A stretch of 64,000 nt of DNA from Misgurnus anguillicaudatus (Eukaryota > Chordata > Actinopteri > Cypriniformes > Cobitidae). Positions 11,501-22,812 of this stretch are shown here, one piece after another. The notes beneath the pieces were generated by a model. The model ran no database searches, was not told the origin of the DNA, and saw nothing but the letters and a program-made list of their open reading frames with translations. Made by a program: the position numbers and the translations under genes. Location of the stretch: positions 13,356,001 through 13,420,000 of the forward strand of contig NC_073346.2 in the NCBI RefSeq assembly GCF_027580225.2, in the 5' to 3' direction. Positions within the stretch are counted from its first letter, which is position 1. Each line of letters begins with the position of its first letter.

Positions 11501-12101
11501 GTCTCGACCCGATTAACTGATCACATGGTGACAATGATATGATTGATGTAAAGTGCAGATGAGCAATAAAATCCAATCACGCATTCTGTTATCCTGGATG
11601 TCACGGAGAGTGCGTCTCATGGTTGCGTAGCAAACGGAGGATGCGCAACCTCTTAAACGCTTTTGAAAGAACAAAGAAGCACCTTGACTCTTTGTGAACG
11701 GCTCCTTAAACGTTAACATCAATAATCAAACAAAAATAAAATCTGGAGTGTGGGTTAATTATTCTAGCGAGTGGATTACATATAAAGTCAATGCAAAGAC
11801 GCGAATAGATGCAAATTCATGTGGGATATGTGAATGACGCGAACGCGTGCTATTCGCCTTAAACGTGGCGTCAGTGGTAGTTGAAAATTTTTAACTTAAA
11901 GCGGAATTGAACCCTAGACATGCTAGCCTGTTATCACAGGTAATTTATTTCAATTTTACATGAGAAAAAAAAGAAATTTGCACGATTTCGATAAATTAGA
12001 TTGATAGTGTGTTGAAGTGGAATTATCGTAACGGTCTTTGATGGACTCACTTAACCAGAGTCATTAGCTCCATCCACTAACCACTGATCAATGCAGCCTT
12101 A

Positions 12102-12243
12102 AGGCTTGTTCGACTTCATGTGGATGACAGCCGGATGACTTCAAAGATGACTTCCTCCGTGTGATTTCGCAAATCGCTCTCTCGGTACTTTGACGTCATC
12201 CGGATGTCGATTCTTGCGGAGCCGCATGAAGTCGAACAAGCCT
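12102..12243. mobile_element. Palindromic MITE nested in the Kolobok-like element
   Basis: AGGCTTGTTCGACTTCATG at 12102-12120 is a perfect inverse of 12225-12243, and inner parts (GACGTCATCCGG against CCGGATGACTTC) also pair, so the 142-bp unit can fold into a hairpin. A diverged relative is at about 7627-7750 inside the hAT. No coding capacity. Confidence 0.7.
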
Positions 12244-12372
12244 AATAGCTTCTTTTACCGCTTAACCTGCTCTCAAACTCAACTTGAAGTTAGCCGGCAG
12301 ACGAACTCAACCAAAGAGCAACTCCGCTTTTACCGTCTCTGAAGGGGAAATCACCAAAACCCTCGATAAAAG

Positions 12373-12598
12373 ATGACTAGAACCTGTGCAGTATGTGGAT
12401 GTAAGGACAACAAATTCAAGCCACCTGGAGTTTTTATTGTTTACCTCAGTTGACACACCACTAACAGATTACTCGAAAATTAGAATATGCAGCCAGCACT
12501 TTCGTCAGGAAGATTTCGAGTACTGTTTTCAGCCCAGTTTTTCCACGGACTCAGGCAATGTAAAATGTTCAAAATATCTAAAACATTATTTGGCTTAG
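12373..12598 (+). pseudogene. THAP zinc-finger fragment, frameshifted
   Basis: From the ATG at 12373 one frame reads MTRTCAVCGCKDNKF, with the paired cysteines that open a THAP domain; it meets a stop within 30 codons. A second frame continues the same domain as ICSQHFRQEDFE, which holds the conserved C-x-x-H pair and the 'HF...DF' signature. So a single indel or decayed splice separates the halves. Expected role when intact: sequence-specific DNA binding at transposon ends. It lies within a TTAA-flanked element, consistent with Kolobok. Confidence 0.65.
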
Positions 12599-13003
12599 TT
12601 GTTGCTTGTTTTGTGTAACTACGGTAAACATACTATGTAGAAAGTTGTTATTATTATGAACACGGGCAAAGCAAGCTAGCGTGAAGCTGTCAATCAAAGA
12701 GCGTTATCATCTGTCAATCATCTCGCCTCAAGACCTGCCTCAATTTAGAACATTCAGAATATGTAGTCGTGCATTTTTCTTCCGGTTGACGCGTCAAATC
12801 ACCATTACTGAAGCAGTTAAAAGCTTAAATTTTTGATATGGAGTTAGTACATTTGATGGCAGCAATATATGTGATGAAATATAGTGTTGAAGCATAATGT
12901 TGTTTTAGGGTGGACTTCCGCTTTAAGCAAATAATTCCCATGACGCGAAATTATATCCTGCAAGTTATCTAGAGCGAGGGACGAGATATGAATATATGGT
13001 GTA

Positions 13004-13274
13004 CTGTGTTAGGGGCTGTTCACATGTTGCGCCTGAAAAGCATGGAAAACGCTAGGCATGTAGGTTCTTGTCACATGACCTGCGGTGCGCTTGCAGCATT
13101 TTGAAAAGTTGAGATGTTTTGGAGGAATACGCTCCTGGAAAAACAAGAGGGTCGCACCACATTTGCGTCGCGACATCGTCGCTTCCATTATGAGCACGTA
13201 TACCGCACGCATACATTTGAAATAACGAACTTGAGCGCGCAAAAGATGCGATACGTGAACGGCCCCTAACACAG
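13004..13274. mobile_element. MITE with CTGTGTTAGGGGC inverted ends
   Basis: CTGTGTTAGGGGCTGTTCAC (13004) is inverted at 13255-13274 with one mismatch. The interior is GC-richer than its surroundings with many GCGC words and is noncoding despite a short open frame on the minus strand. The terminus suggests a hAT-type MITE. Confidence 0.65.
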
Positions 13275-13346
13275 CATAAAGTGATGTTGCACTTTACATT
13301 CTGAATGAAGCCAGTACTGCAAGACTGTTAAGTTTAATCTACCTAA

Positions 13347-13640
13347 AGGAACAGTATATGTAAGAAATGTATATCAATGAATCATAAAATGGCCCTGATG
13401 GGCTCTATCTTACACCCGGCGCAATGCAGCGCAATGTGCGACGCAAGTGTCATTTGCTATTTCCACCCTGCACAATTATAATTTTCACGTTTAGCGCCTC
13501 GTTGTTTAAATAGCAAATGCATTTGCGCCCCCTTTTGCGCCCATGGGCGTTCTGGTCTGTAAACGAGGTGTGTTCAGGCGTATTGTTGGCGCGTTGCTAT
13601 TTTGAGGCAACTAAAATAGACTTTTTTGTTATTTAAAGAG
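13347..13640. repeat. TTAA-repeat fragment joined to a Harbinger-like left end
   Basis: 13347-13397 matches, in inverse orientation, the interior of the TTAA element at 2731-2991. It runs straight into GGGCTCTATCTTACACCCGG at 13400, similar to the GGGCCCTAT end at 6781. This suggests a second Harbinger-like copy that inserted into or recombined with the first. The right end was not found. Confidence 0.45.
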
Positions 13641-16600
13641 CGCATTAGTAATATGCGCCTAAACGGGACGACAACGCAGGTTTGCTTATAGCATACATGA
13701 ATGCGCAGCAGCACAAAAACGCTTTTAAATATGAAAGTAATTGAATGTAAAAGATTATTATTGAGTCTCTTGGACATAAATGAGGACTAATTATGAGACG
13801 TTAGAAGGCGCAAAGAGCTGCTTCACCTGCAGCCTGGTAAGTAAATAAATGCTTTGCTTTAAACAAATGCATCTGTTATTAAATGTTTTTTTAAAATGCT
13901 ACCTCACGGATTTATTGTATCTGATGACTCTGTACCTGTGGATATGGTGAGATGAGAAACATTTGTAAGTAATTCTTAAAAAATCTAGTGACGCTGTCCA
14001 AGTGCTGAAATGAGAGCCGTTTGTAAATTCTTTATCTCCTGTTTGTTACAAATAATGTATTTTTACAGTACAAACCTTTTCTTACATACTTGTAAATTAT
14101 TTTTGATGATATTGGATAGCCATACATTTAAAGCAATTAAAAGCCTGCTTTTTTACTTCCATGACTAAAAGAAAACGGGTTTTAAAGGTTTTAATCCAAA
14201 ACATAATAAACTGGTGCTATCCATATTGGTGGTCTTCTTCCTCCGCTTAGTTTTTCAGTTTACAAAGTCTGTAAAAAAAGTAATAGTTTTCTCTCACAAA
14301 CATATCGTTTCACTCCAGAAAGACACTCTTTTGTTTATTAATACATCTCTCTCTCTGTAACCCTTCAGAGAAAGCTGCAGTTTTCAGTTAGCAACAGTTT
14401 GTGCACCAGATGTCCCAATCCTAACTGATCTCTTTTGTTTTTACCATCAATGATAAACACACTCTCGTGTTTGTTGTAAAGCAGCTGTAATGATGGCTGG
14501 ACTATCGTGGAGGAAGAAAATCAGGAAGAATATAAGATTGATTGTTTTGCCGGGTACATAACCTTGTTGCCTGGTAACGGACGTACAGTGAGTCGGATGG
14601 GTGGGCTGTGCTGGTGACATCAGAGATAAAGAGCACAAGCCCCTTCATACTCAGGGTTATATTACACTATTCCTCCATCAAGGGCTTCTTTGAAAAATAC
14701 AAAAACTTACATTTTGTTCTTTAGTGTCATAGGAGTTGCATTTGTTCCTTAGACACCACTTTTGTGCGCAAGCTGTCACCCTGTTGTGTTTCGCCCGGTT
14801 GTTTTGAAAGCATTTTGCGAACGTGCTGTCACAGTCTTTGGGCTTCTTCTTGAGATGTGGCTCGGCATAAAAGAGAGCGAGACATAAAACGCAGAGTAAG
14901 ACAAGCTACTAAAGTGCCAGTTGCTGGCGAGTTGATCTCAGTATGTTCAAGGACTGAATTTGATTATCTTCACACAGCTATGAGAGTTTCCATGTCATTG
15001 TGCAAGGTGACGTCCTACTGGCTTTCATGGTCATGCAACCGGCTCCAAAATACTTTTCTGCCTCATTTACCCATGGCAGGAGGTTTGAATAACTTTACCG
15101 GTTATAAATACTTATTGTTGGTCATTAAAATATACTTTGCACTTTTTTTCAGAAAAATGTCTCTTTCTATCACAAAAGGGATATTTTTATGATACGTCTT
15201 CGTAATCTGAGGCATAAAATGCTGCATAAAGACTTCAGGGAGAACTAGAGCGTGGTTTTTTGTTAGGTCAGTTTATTCACTCGGCTTTTACATTATTATT
15301 TGTAATTTACAGTATGTGTATTGATCTCTGTTGACAGTGTGTATTGATAATAGGTGAGAAATGTTATACAGTGTCTTATATTGTAGCCCTGCAACTAACG
15401 TTTATTTTTATAATCGATCAATCAGGTGATTTTTTTTATCGATTGACTAATAGGATAAAAACTTAAATAGTACTCAATTATATAGTTTTTCCTTATTATA
15501 ACTAAATAAGGCACTAATTTGGGTATTTATGTGTGCAAGTGTACTTTTGTGCAACAAAGTGCAAAAGCCACACGCTACTACATACACTGTACACCCATAC
15601 AGGTTGATTGAACTTATACAAATTTATGGAAACTCGTTTGCCCTAAAAAAGTTAATTTTGCCTGGTTGAAATAACAATTAATTTTAAGTTTAATGTACTT
15701 AATGTTTAAATTTCTTCCAATATTCCTGCACTCTTAACTCGGGTTAGTTGACATTACTAGAAATTTGTGAGGAAACCTGTTGCATATAACTTTATATAAC
15801 TTTTGATGTTATAAATGGTATTATAACACAAAATTAATGACTGACTTTAAGTCAATCATTGAATAAACGTAATTCTCCAAAATACACACACCAAACTGTG
15901 TTTTTGACATACATTGTCAAAACTGTGGAGAGAAATACAATCAAATGTTCTGAACAGGGTTCACATACGGAAACACTGATCACCTGAACGGTGACTTCAC
16001 AAAATTATAATTTACAACAAAACAACATCAATAATATAAGAGCTTGAACCTATATGACATTTTATTAACAAATATTTAAGTAGTGAAAGTTCTTATCAGT
16101 TTTTATTCTGTGAAAAAGCTGAAAATAATCAAAATATTCATGCGCAAAGGATTATGGGTATTCCTCACAACATGAAATAATAATTTTAAGTTCATTTTAC
16201 TTGAATGTTTTAGTTTAATGGATTTTGTAAGCTTAAAAGTTAAATCAACTAAACTTTTTAAGCTTTGGCTTCAAAACAGAAAATATTAAGTGATGCTTAC
16301 TTGATTGTTTAAGTAAAGACAATCTCTGAGTTAACAGTGTAGTGAGTATTTACAAATATAATCTTTTTGATTTTGATGTTTTAAGCCTTAAATAAAAAAG
16401 TTTGTGTTGCTTTTAAATAGTAAAACATATTTAAATGTCAAAACATAAACAAACATTCAGGGATGTGCTGGGGAGGAAATTTTGCCACAGATTATTAAAC
16501 TCATTGTAATCTTCAACTTAAGACCTTGATGAGAATCAACATTATTCGTTATTAACTAAATAAATTAGCCATTATGATATGAAACTGATATATGTGCCTT

Positions 16601-17283
16601 TTTACAGTAATAAAAACCTATAGTTTCCCCTTTAGTTTAAAACAGATGTGTTTTTCTAAAAACCCAACAACAAACAAATACAAACTCACTTATATTTAAG
16701 GACGAAATTAAACCTTTATCAAAAGCGTTTGCGCGTTTGCTTCCATCTTTATCCTGTCAGGGTTGCCAGATCTGCGTAACAAAACCAGCCCAATGGCCAT
16801 TCAAAATGAGTCCAAAAGCATCTCAATGCCTATTCACAGCCCAAATACCAACTAATGAACCAAATCCTTTCCTATCTAATCCGCAGAAACAGTTTAAAAG
16901 TAGCCCAATTCAAAATTCAAAAGGCAGAGGACCTGGCAACAAGAAGAAGAGCCTGATAAACGTGCAGCTAGTGTTGTATGAAAAAAAATGTGCCTGACTT
17001 TGAGCAGTCAGCTTGCGCTTAAGCGCACAGTTTGTGCTGTATGAAGCAGACGCCTGTGGTGGCGCGCGGGAGCATGTGACGTCACAGACCAACTAATCGT
17101 TAATAAAATTAATTGACGACCATTTTTTTTAAAGCGTGCATGTGTGATTCATAAAACGAATGTACACATAAAAACCTCACTTTAGACGTGAGATCTAAAA
17201 ATTGCAAATGAGCTTGAAATTGTGTGCAGCTAAACAATTGCAGATTTCCACCTTTAAATGATGCCTAATTAATGTCATTAGCC

Positions 17284-18138
17284 CTATTCGGACGGGATTA
17301 GTTTTACAGGGGGACCTCTGAGAAAACTGTGCTTCTCAGAGGTCCTCTGTGTTTTTAATCCCGTCCGAATCGGCCATGTCTGTGTTTTTCTCTGACGACC
17401 TCCGTAAGAATTCCAGAGCAATTTACCTACTGTTTTTCCGCCGAACTCAGAGGTCCTCTGAGAAATTTAATCCCGTCCGAATGCAAATGTCTGTGTTTGT
17501 CCGCAATATCTTTTGAAAACGCGGTTCATTTCGTGTTTTGGCCAACGTGATCTGCCTTAAGGTCTTACTAATGCGTGTATATTGTATTTCCTGAGTCCCA
17601 TTAATTCAGATATGAATGTTTTTTTCGCATTCGGCAAAATAAAATAATTAAATCAAGACGAGCTGAATATCAAACACTGTTAAGACTAAACACTGTAATA
17701 TCATTAACGTTATAAGAAACTCCGTTCAAAGTTGTTTAACTCCGGAATGGTTATGTTAATTAATAAAGATAATAAATTTTTATTAATCATTATTCCTTCA
17801 TTTCTTTGTGTTTATTATAAGCAGACAGTTATATAAAATAAGTAGGCTAACGTTACTTTAGTAGGATTTGTATATTTTATTTGATTTGTTAAAATTAAAT
17901 GAATAATATTACATGTTCTGTCATAATTTTACATTTAAAGCAAAATATTAAACATTACAAACACGCGTATCCAGAGCACGTGCTACTGCAATGCCCAAAT
18001 GCATGAAACAGACACTCCCATCTCTGGAATAGCCTGCATCATTTTAATCCTGTCCGAATCGGTACATAAAATCACAGACGTCCTGGGGGACACGTTGAAA
18101 CTCAAACGTCGTTTGGAAAACTAATCCCGTCCGAATAG
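17284..18138. mobile_element. 855-bp element with 22-bp perfect inverted ends
   Basis: CTATTCGGACGGGATTAG opens the element and is exactly inverted at its right end (18117-18138). Subterminal copies of the TAATCCCGTCCGAAT word recur inside (17470-17485, 18045-18060), as do GAGGTCCTCTGAG palindromes, the pattern of multiple transposase-binding sites. No transposase is encoded. Target duplication is unclear, so superfamily is left open. Confidence 0.7.
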
Positions 18139-18529
18139 TGCTATAGACACATAAAAGAGCACTTGTCAATGTTTATAACCCAACTTCGAGCGGCAAGAAT
18201 GGCTTATATTTCCAAAAACCTGCAGCAATCAGACAAGCAAAAGTGCGTACGTATGCTCAGACCCTGATGTGGCCCTAAGCACCTTTTCATGTCAAAGACA
18301 TATTTTTTATAAATATGGACTTTCCCGTGGATGTTTGCGTACGCATGCTTTATAAATGAGGCCCCTGGTGAAATGAAGTTGTCATTCCCCTACTCCATTT
18401 CTCAAAGTTTGATTTTTAGAAGGTGATTGTCATTTCCTAACTCTTTTGATGAAATACTTTTTTGAAGCAATGCTTAACAACAATGATTGTTTAAATGTCA
18501 ATGTGGTGATTTGAACTCTTTCCCCGCCA

Positions 18530-19300
18530 GTGTTTTTAACAAAAGCCAGCATTTTCATGATTTTTACAAAAGTCGAATGCCTTCCAGAAAATGTTTTTCT
18601 TTAAATAGATAAACATATATGTATAAGCTTTCGCGTGGGCAGAGCAATACACATGAATTTGTTGACTAAGCTGCTGCAACTGTGAATGCAGAAACGGTAG
18701 GGATGTGTGTTTCTACCCGAACATGAACCTTGTGTGTGCTTGAAGCCGCTAGGGGGCTATTCAGGTTGCAGCTGAAGGAGAATGCGTCCAGTTAAGACTA
18801 CCAATGAAATAACGTCAAAAAACTATATAGTAGCGCTTTAAGCTCAAGTTTACATTTGCTCTCTATTAAATCTCATTGATGTGTAGTGTAGGAGAAATTA
18901 CTCAAATGTTAAATAGATCTCATCTGTGATTTTCCAACACAATGTCATGGCAATCTGTAGGTATGACAAAATTTTCAAAACCCCCAAACTCAAAATGTAT
19001 CACATGAATAGACAGAGCAGACATTCCCATTTACAAAGATACCAGGAATGTAAAAATCTGTTGAGTATTGACAAAGTTATATTTTTTTAATATTCGAAAT
19101 CAGAAGAAAAAGCTATATATGGATGTCTATGGAATGTGTGTGACCGAAATGCTGCTTATTCACTTGTTTTTGCTTGTAACTTTCTCATTTTATCAGATAT
19201 TTGCATGAAATTTTAACAGAAGGTAGAATTTTGTTAGTACTTTCAAAATAAATTATAAACTTTTACTGTTTTAGTTGGAATGGGCATCAAACTTTAGTTG
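18530..19300. repeat. Repeat DNA starting with the CTCTTTCCCCGCCA word
   Basis: The start resembles the left end of the element at 62763-63280 (CTCATTCTCCGCCAG), and the text after it (AAAAGCCAGCATTTTCATG, AAATGTTTTTCTTTAAA) follows the same order. The right boundary is not visible. The DNA to about 19300 is AT-rich with no gene. Confidence 0.4.
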
Positions 19301-19950
19301 GAATGTGCATCAGACCCATGGTAACCATGGTTTTTAGAACGATGTCTGCAGTGGACGTTCTGACAGATACGTGACTACTAAATTTCCGCGGTTTATTTAA
19401 ATACCCTCTCCACCATAGACTTAGAATACAATGTTTCAGGACCAAGATAAAAGATATTTATTTTGGTCCATCTACCTTTTATTAGAGACCAGAGCTTAGT
19501 GGAAGCACACCGCCTGGTTGAAAGCGACACAAATATTTAAACAGTTGCTGTGAATTAAAAACTCCTCCGAGTTGAAAGTTAAAAATATCAAACGCTTCCG
19601 GTGGTCGGACTTGACCTATTTGATGTCGTATTTAGTAAAAACATACTACAACCTCTCGGCGAGAAGTGGATCTTGCATGACACACATTTAAAAGTACTGC
19701 GTGGGCTGAAAACAGATTTTTCGACCCAGAAATTTGACGCGTGTGCCCCCGATGTCAGCATTGCTACAATCTGTACGTATTTTACGAGATGGCTAATTCG
19801 ACATTTGTTTTTGTACAATTTGCTTTCGCCCCTGTAACATTCTTATAATTATTCACTTGGTACAAATTCATTCAAATTAGCTAAGTTGTAAAATACGCAT
19901 GAATTTCTGTAAGATAGGCTGCATTTTTTATGGGAATTTTTTAATAGGGT

Positions 19951-20113
19951 TGTAAATGGACATGTAAAACCGTCTCTAGATAATTTTTGCACTTGCACTT
20001 AAAGTTGCCTTCTATGTAGATATCAGAGAACAATGTAACAGATTTTTCAATGCATTCTTTGGCACCTTTAAATTCAAAAATTTCATATAATTTCCATATT
20101 TCTTCCATGAAAA
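19951..20113. repeat. Direct repeat, copy 1 of 2
   Basis: About 160 bp starting GTTGTAAATGGACAT and ending CATATTTCTTCCAT is repeated in the same orientation at 21557-21727 with roughly nine in ten bases matching by eye. The two copies flank two separate MITEs (20260 and 20919). It may be a dispersed repeat or a local duplication. Confidence 0.6.
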
Positions 20114-20259
20114 CCCAGAAATAAGTTTTTATAAGCTGTCGACCCCAAAAAACGAGCGTTTAAAGACACAAAAGTGGAAACAGGCAACTTTTCATAGTAC
20201 TACTATTAGTAGAACTGCGCCCACTAGAGGGAAACGTAGTTGGCAATCCTTTTTTCTTC

Positions 20260-20647
20260 TTAAAGGTGCAGTGTGTACATTTTAGTGGCATCTAGTGGTG
20301 AGGTTGCGAATTGCAACCAACGGCTTAGTCCACAGCTCACCTCTCGTTTTTGAAACTCATAGAGAAGCTACGGTAGCCACCACCAGACAAACATGTCATT
20401 GTCGGTGACAACTTAGTAAAAAAAATGGTCCGTTAAGGGCTTCTGTAGAAAAATGGTGGCACAAAATGGCAACTTCCATGTAAGGGGACCCCCGGTGTAT
20501 GTAGATAAAAAGGTCTCGTTCTAAGGTAATAAACACATAACGGTTCATTATGAAAGGTTTTTTTACACCCCTGATAATACAGTTATGTATTTTATTTTGC
20601 ATTTCTGTCAAGAGATCCTTCTAAAAATTACACACTGCACCTTTAAA
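20260..20647. mobile_element. TTAA MITE with TTAAAGGTGCAGTGTGTA ends
   Basis: The left end TTAAAGGTGCAGTGTGTA is exactly inverted at 20630-20647. The interior begins with the 'GTGGCATCTAGTGGTGAGG' text seen in many fish copies. TTAA at both ends suggests Kolobok or piggyBac mobilisation. It is 388 bp and noncoding. Confidence 0.75.
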
Positions 20648-20918
20648 GGCTGAGTTTTACGGCTACACTTTGTCACACAGCAGCTTTTAGGCATCATTCT
20701 GTTTTTGTTATAAGCCAGAATTGACAAGGAGAGGGCCTCTCGGAATACAAAGTCAATGGAGACGGTTTAATTGTTTTCCCCCGGTGGGCGTGGTTTTTAA
20801 ATTAGCATAATTACGCTCTGTCTCTATGCAAAAGGCCGCTGGAAAACAAGCCAATCTCAACATAACACCAATCTGTGATGCTACAGTTGAGATGTATGCC
20901 CCAACATTAAATTGCACA

Positions 20919-21202
20919 TTAAAGCAACACTATGTAGTTTCCATTTTAAAAATGACTTACAGCTCCCCCATGTGGTTGAAAAGCGCACCAGTGCCTGGTA
21001 TCAGACACTCTTCTGCAGGCAGGGGGAGGGGCGGGGCTGTTTTTCCTACCCTCCACCGCCACTTTCAGAGTGTGCTTGTAGCAGCTAGGAGGCTGCTCAG
21101 GTTGCAGCAACAGTACAATTTGTCCAGTTAAAAGTTGTTCTATCACTAAAATAATTTTAGAGACATTATTTTAAGGTAAAAAAACACATAGTGTTGCTTT
21201 AA
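20919..21202. mobile_element. TTAA MITE with TTAAAGCAACACTATGTAG ends
   Basis: The left end TTAAAGCAACACTATGTAG pairs with ACATAGTGTTGCTTTAA at the right (one or two mismatches). It is 284 bp with a GC-rich middle around 21000-21060 and no gene. A decayed relative of the interior appears at about 18720-18840. Confidence 0.7.
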
Positions 21203-21556
21203 ATTAATAACAATGTTGTTGCAATGCTAAAACAAAGTTGTGACTGTTGAGTTAGCGCTATATGCTAGTTAATGCTATATGCTAGTGTTTAGACTGAAGT
21301 TCTACTATTGACGTTACAGTTACGTTTTGCAGGTCCATACTGAAAAAAACACAAACTTACCACTCAAAAACATCCATTAACAGTCTTCAAACAATTAGTT
21401 GTTACTCAAATTCTGTATCTTTGTCTGATACAGACACACACAGAGCTACTGAAAGGAGCTGCTCTGATAAACAGCCAATCAGAGCAGAGCTCAACATTAT
21501 TCATGGCCTTTTCAAATAAGGTAATAATAGACCATTTCATTCTGAAGGCAAATCCT

Positions 21557-21727
21557 AGAGTTGTAAATGGACATATAAAACCATCTCTGGATCATTTTTG
21601 CACTTGATAAAGTCTATTACCTTCTATGTAGATATCAGAGAACAATGTAACAGATTTTTTCAATGCATTCTTTGGCACCTTTAAATTCAAAATGTTCATA
21701 TAATTTCCATATTTCTTCCATCAAAAC
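21557..21727. repeat. Direct repeat, copy 2 of 2
   Basis: Second copy of the unit at 19951-20113, same orientation. Main differences are in the middle (TTGATAAAGTCTATTACC against TTGCACTTAAAGTTGCC). Neither copy encodes a protein. Confidence 0.6.
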
Positions 21728-22158
21728 ATGTCAAATAGATTTGTAGTAGTCTATGAGTTAGGAAAGAAACTCCACAATTGCCTCCAGTGTGTGGTGTAGA
21801 TCTCCCAGCATTCACTGATGGCTCTTTAAAAGATGAAGCATCTGTCCTGTGCTGTTCCCTGACCCTCATTCACTCAGATCAAACATCTCATCTGTGAGGC
21901 GCTACAGAGATGCCATTGTAAGAGCCTGTCGTGTTGAAGTGTAGAGAGCTGCTAATTCTAAAAACAGACACGTCATATCAGAGGAACTGTACTAGAGAGT
22001 CACACGGGTTATTCTTCCTGCTATTTTCAGCCCGGCTTGATAAATCGAGTGCGTTTATAAGTGACTCAATCTGAGATTTCACACCGCTGCTGGTCGACAC
22101 TGTATGTCAGTCTGTATTGTTCAATAAGCTGGTTTTATTTCATCTCTCTCTTACACAG

Positions 22159-22244
22159 ATGAGTTCAGTTGGCAGCTCCTGTTGGGGTTCCTCTGAAGGT
22201 CAGAACTTGGTTCACATGCTGCAGAAACTGGCGCTGCCTACCAG
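22159..22244 (+). CDS. ulk4: Penultimate coding exon, probable ulk4
   Basis: A pyrimidine tract and ACAG precede the exon and GTGAGT follows it, both strong splice signals. The 86-bp exon reads, in the only useful frame, MSSVGSSCWGSSEGQNLVHM then LQKLALPT, ending with two bases of an Arg codon that the next exon completes. The first Met is most likely internal because the exon starts in phase 0 after an acceptor. ULK4 is a largely inactive Ser/Thr kinase-like protein with a long helical-repeat C-terminus, linked to cilia and neural development. The name rests mainly on position: ULK4 lies tail-to-tail with CTNNB1 in vertebrates. Confidence 0.65.
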
Positions 22245-22812
22245 GTGAGTTATTTAGGACAAGCTCCCCTTCAGCCAGCGGCCCTCATCTACCAGCACGG
22301 GTCCCCCGGTCGGGTCTCTCTCTATGACCCTTTACTTTGATCCATTCATGTCGAAGGCCAATGCGTGGGCTTCTGATGAGAGCTCGGGCCTCACCCGTAG
22401 ATTGATACTGGCTTATTGTGGCCGCAAGACCCCTCCTCCTCCTCCCCCTTGTGTTGAAATGAGAAGGCATCCCTTTGAAGTCGGCCAACCAAGCTTGCGA
22501 GGCAAAACTTCAGCAATATTGGGTTCTTGGCAAAGCTGTGATAAACTGTTGAAAAGAATGTGACGCTGAAAGACTGCATCACAGTTAGACTCACTGACAG
22601 GCACTTTAATGAAACTAAATATGAAATTGGTTCAAACGTAACCTAAATTCTAAATTTACTATTGTTAACAAGGAAACTCTTTTTATAGGCTACTGTTGAA
22701 TTTGTAAAACAAGCAACAGGGTAAATCTGACCTTAAGCCTTCATTTTGGGTAAATTTGGGTATTTTTAGTCTCTTTGCAGTCAATTGCACTCATATCCAG
22801 GTTATCTTACAC

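Larger units (their letters stand above)
11896..12927 (+). mobile_element. Kolobok-like TTAA element carrying a decayed THAP domain
   Basis: The ends TTAAAGCGGAATTGAACCCT and its imperfect inverse ending CTTCCGCTTTAA (12907-12927) are flanked by TTAA. TTAA targets plus a THAP zinc finger are the joint hallmarks of Kolobok transposons, and a broken THAP reading frame is present at 12373-12598. A separate palindromic MITE (12102-12243) sits inside. The rest of the transposase is absent, so this copy is nonautonomous. Confidence 0.65.
1..22158 (+). other. ulk4: Intronic DNA of ulk4 (inferred), transposon-rich
   Basis: No confident coding exon was found on either strand here. The reading frames present are short, lack family motifs and mostly fall inside repeats. 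Because two downstream + strand exons end a gene read as ulk4, this stretch is inferred to be one or more large ulk4 introns. Vertebrate ULK4 is known to be a very long gene. It holds nested DNA transposons (listed separately), a GC-rich block near 840-1330 and a conserved-looking block at 4620-5110. An unlisted ulk4 exon could be missed, since small exons with no homology I recall cannot be excluded. Confidence 0.5.

Noticed and set aside
19601..19837. 78-codon + strand frame and its antisense partner
   Set aside because: No recognisable family. It may be a transposase scrap, but there is no motif to support that.
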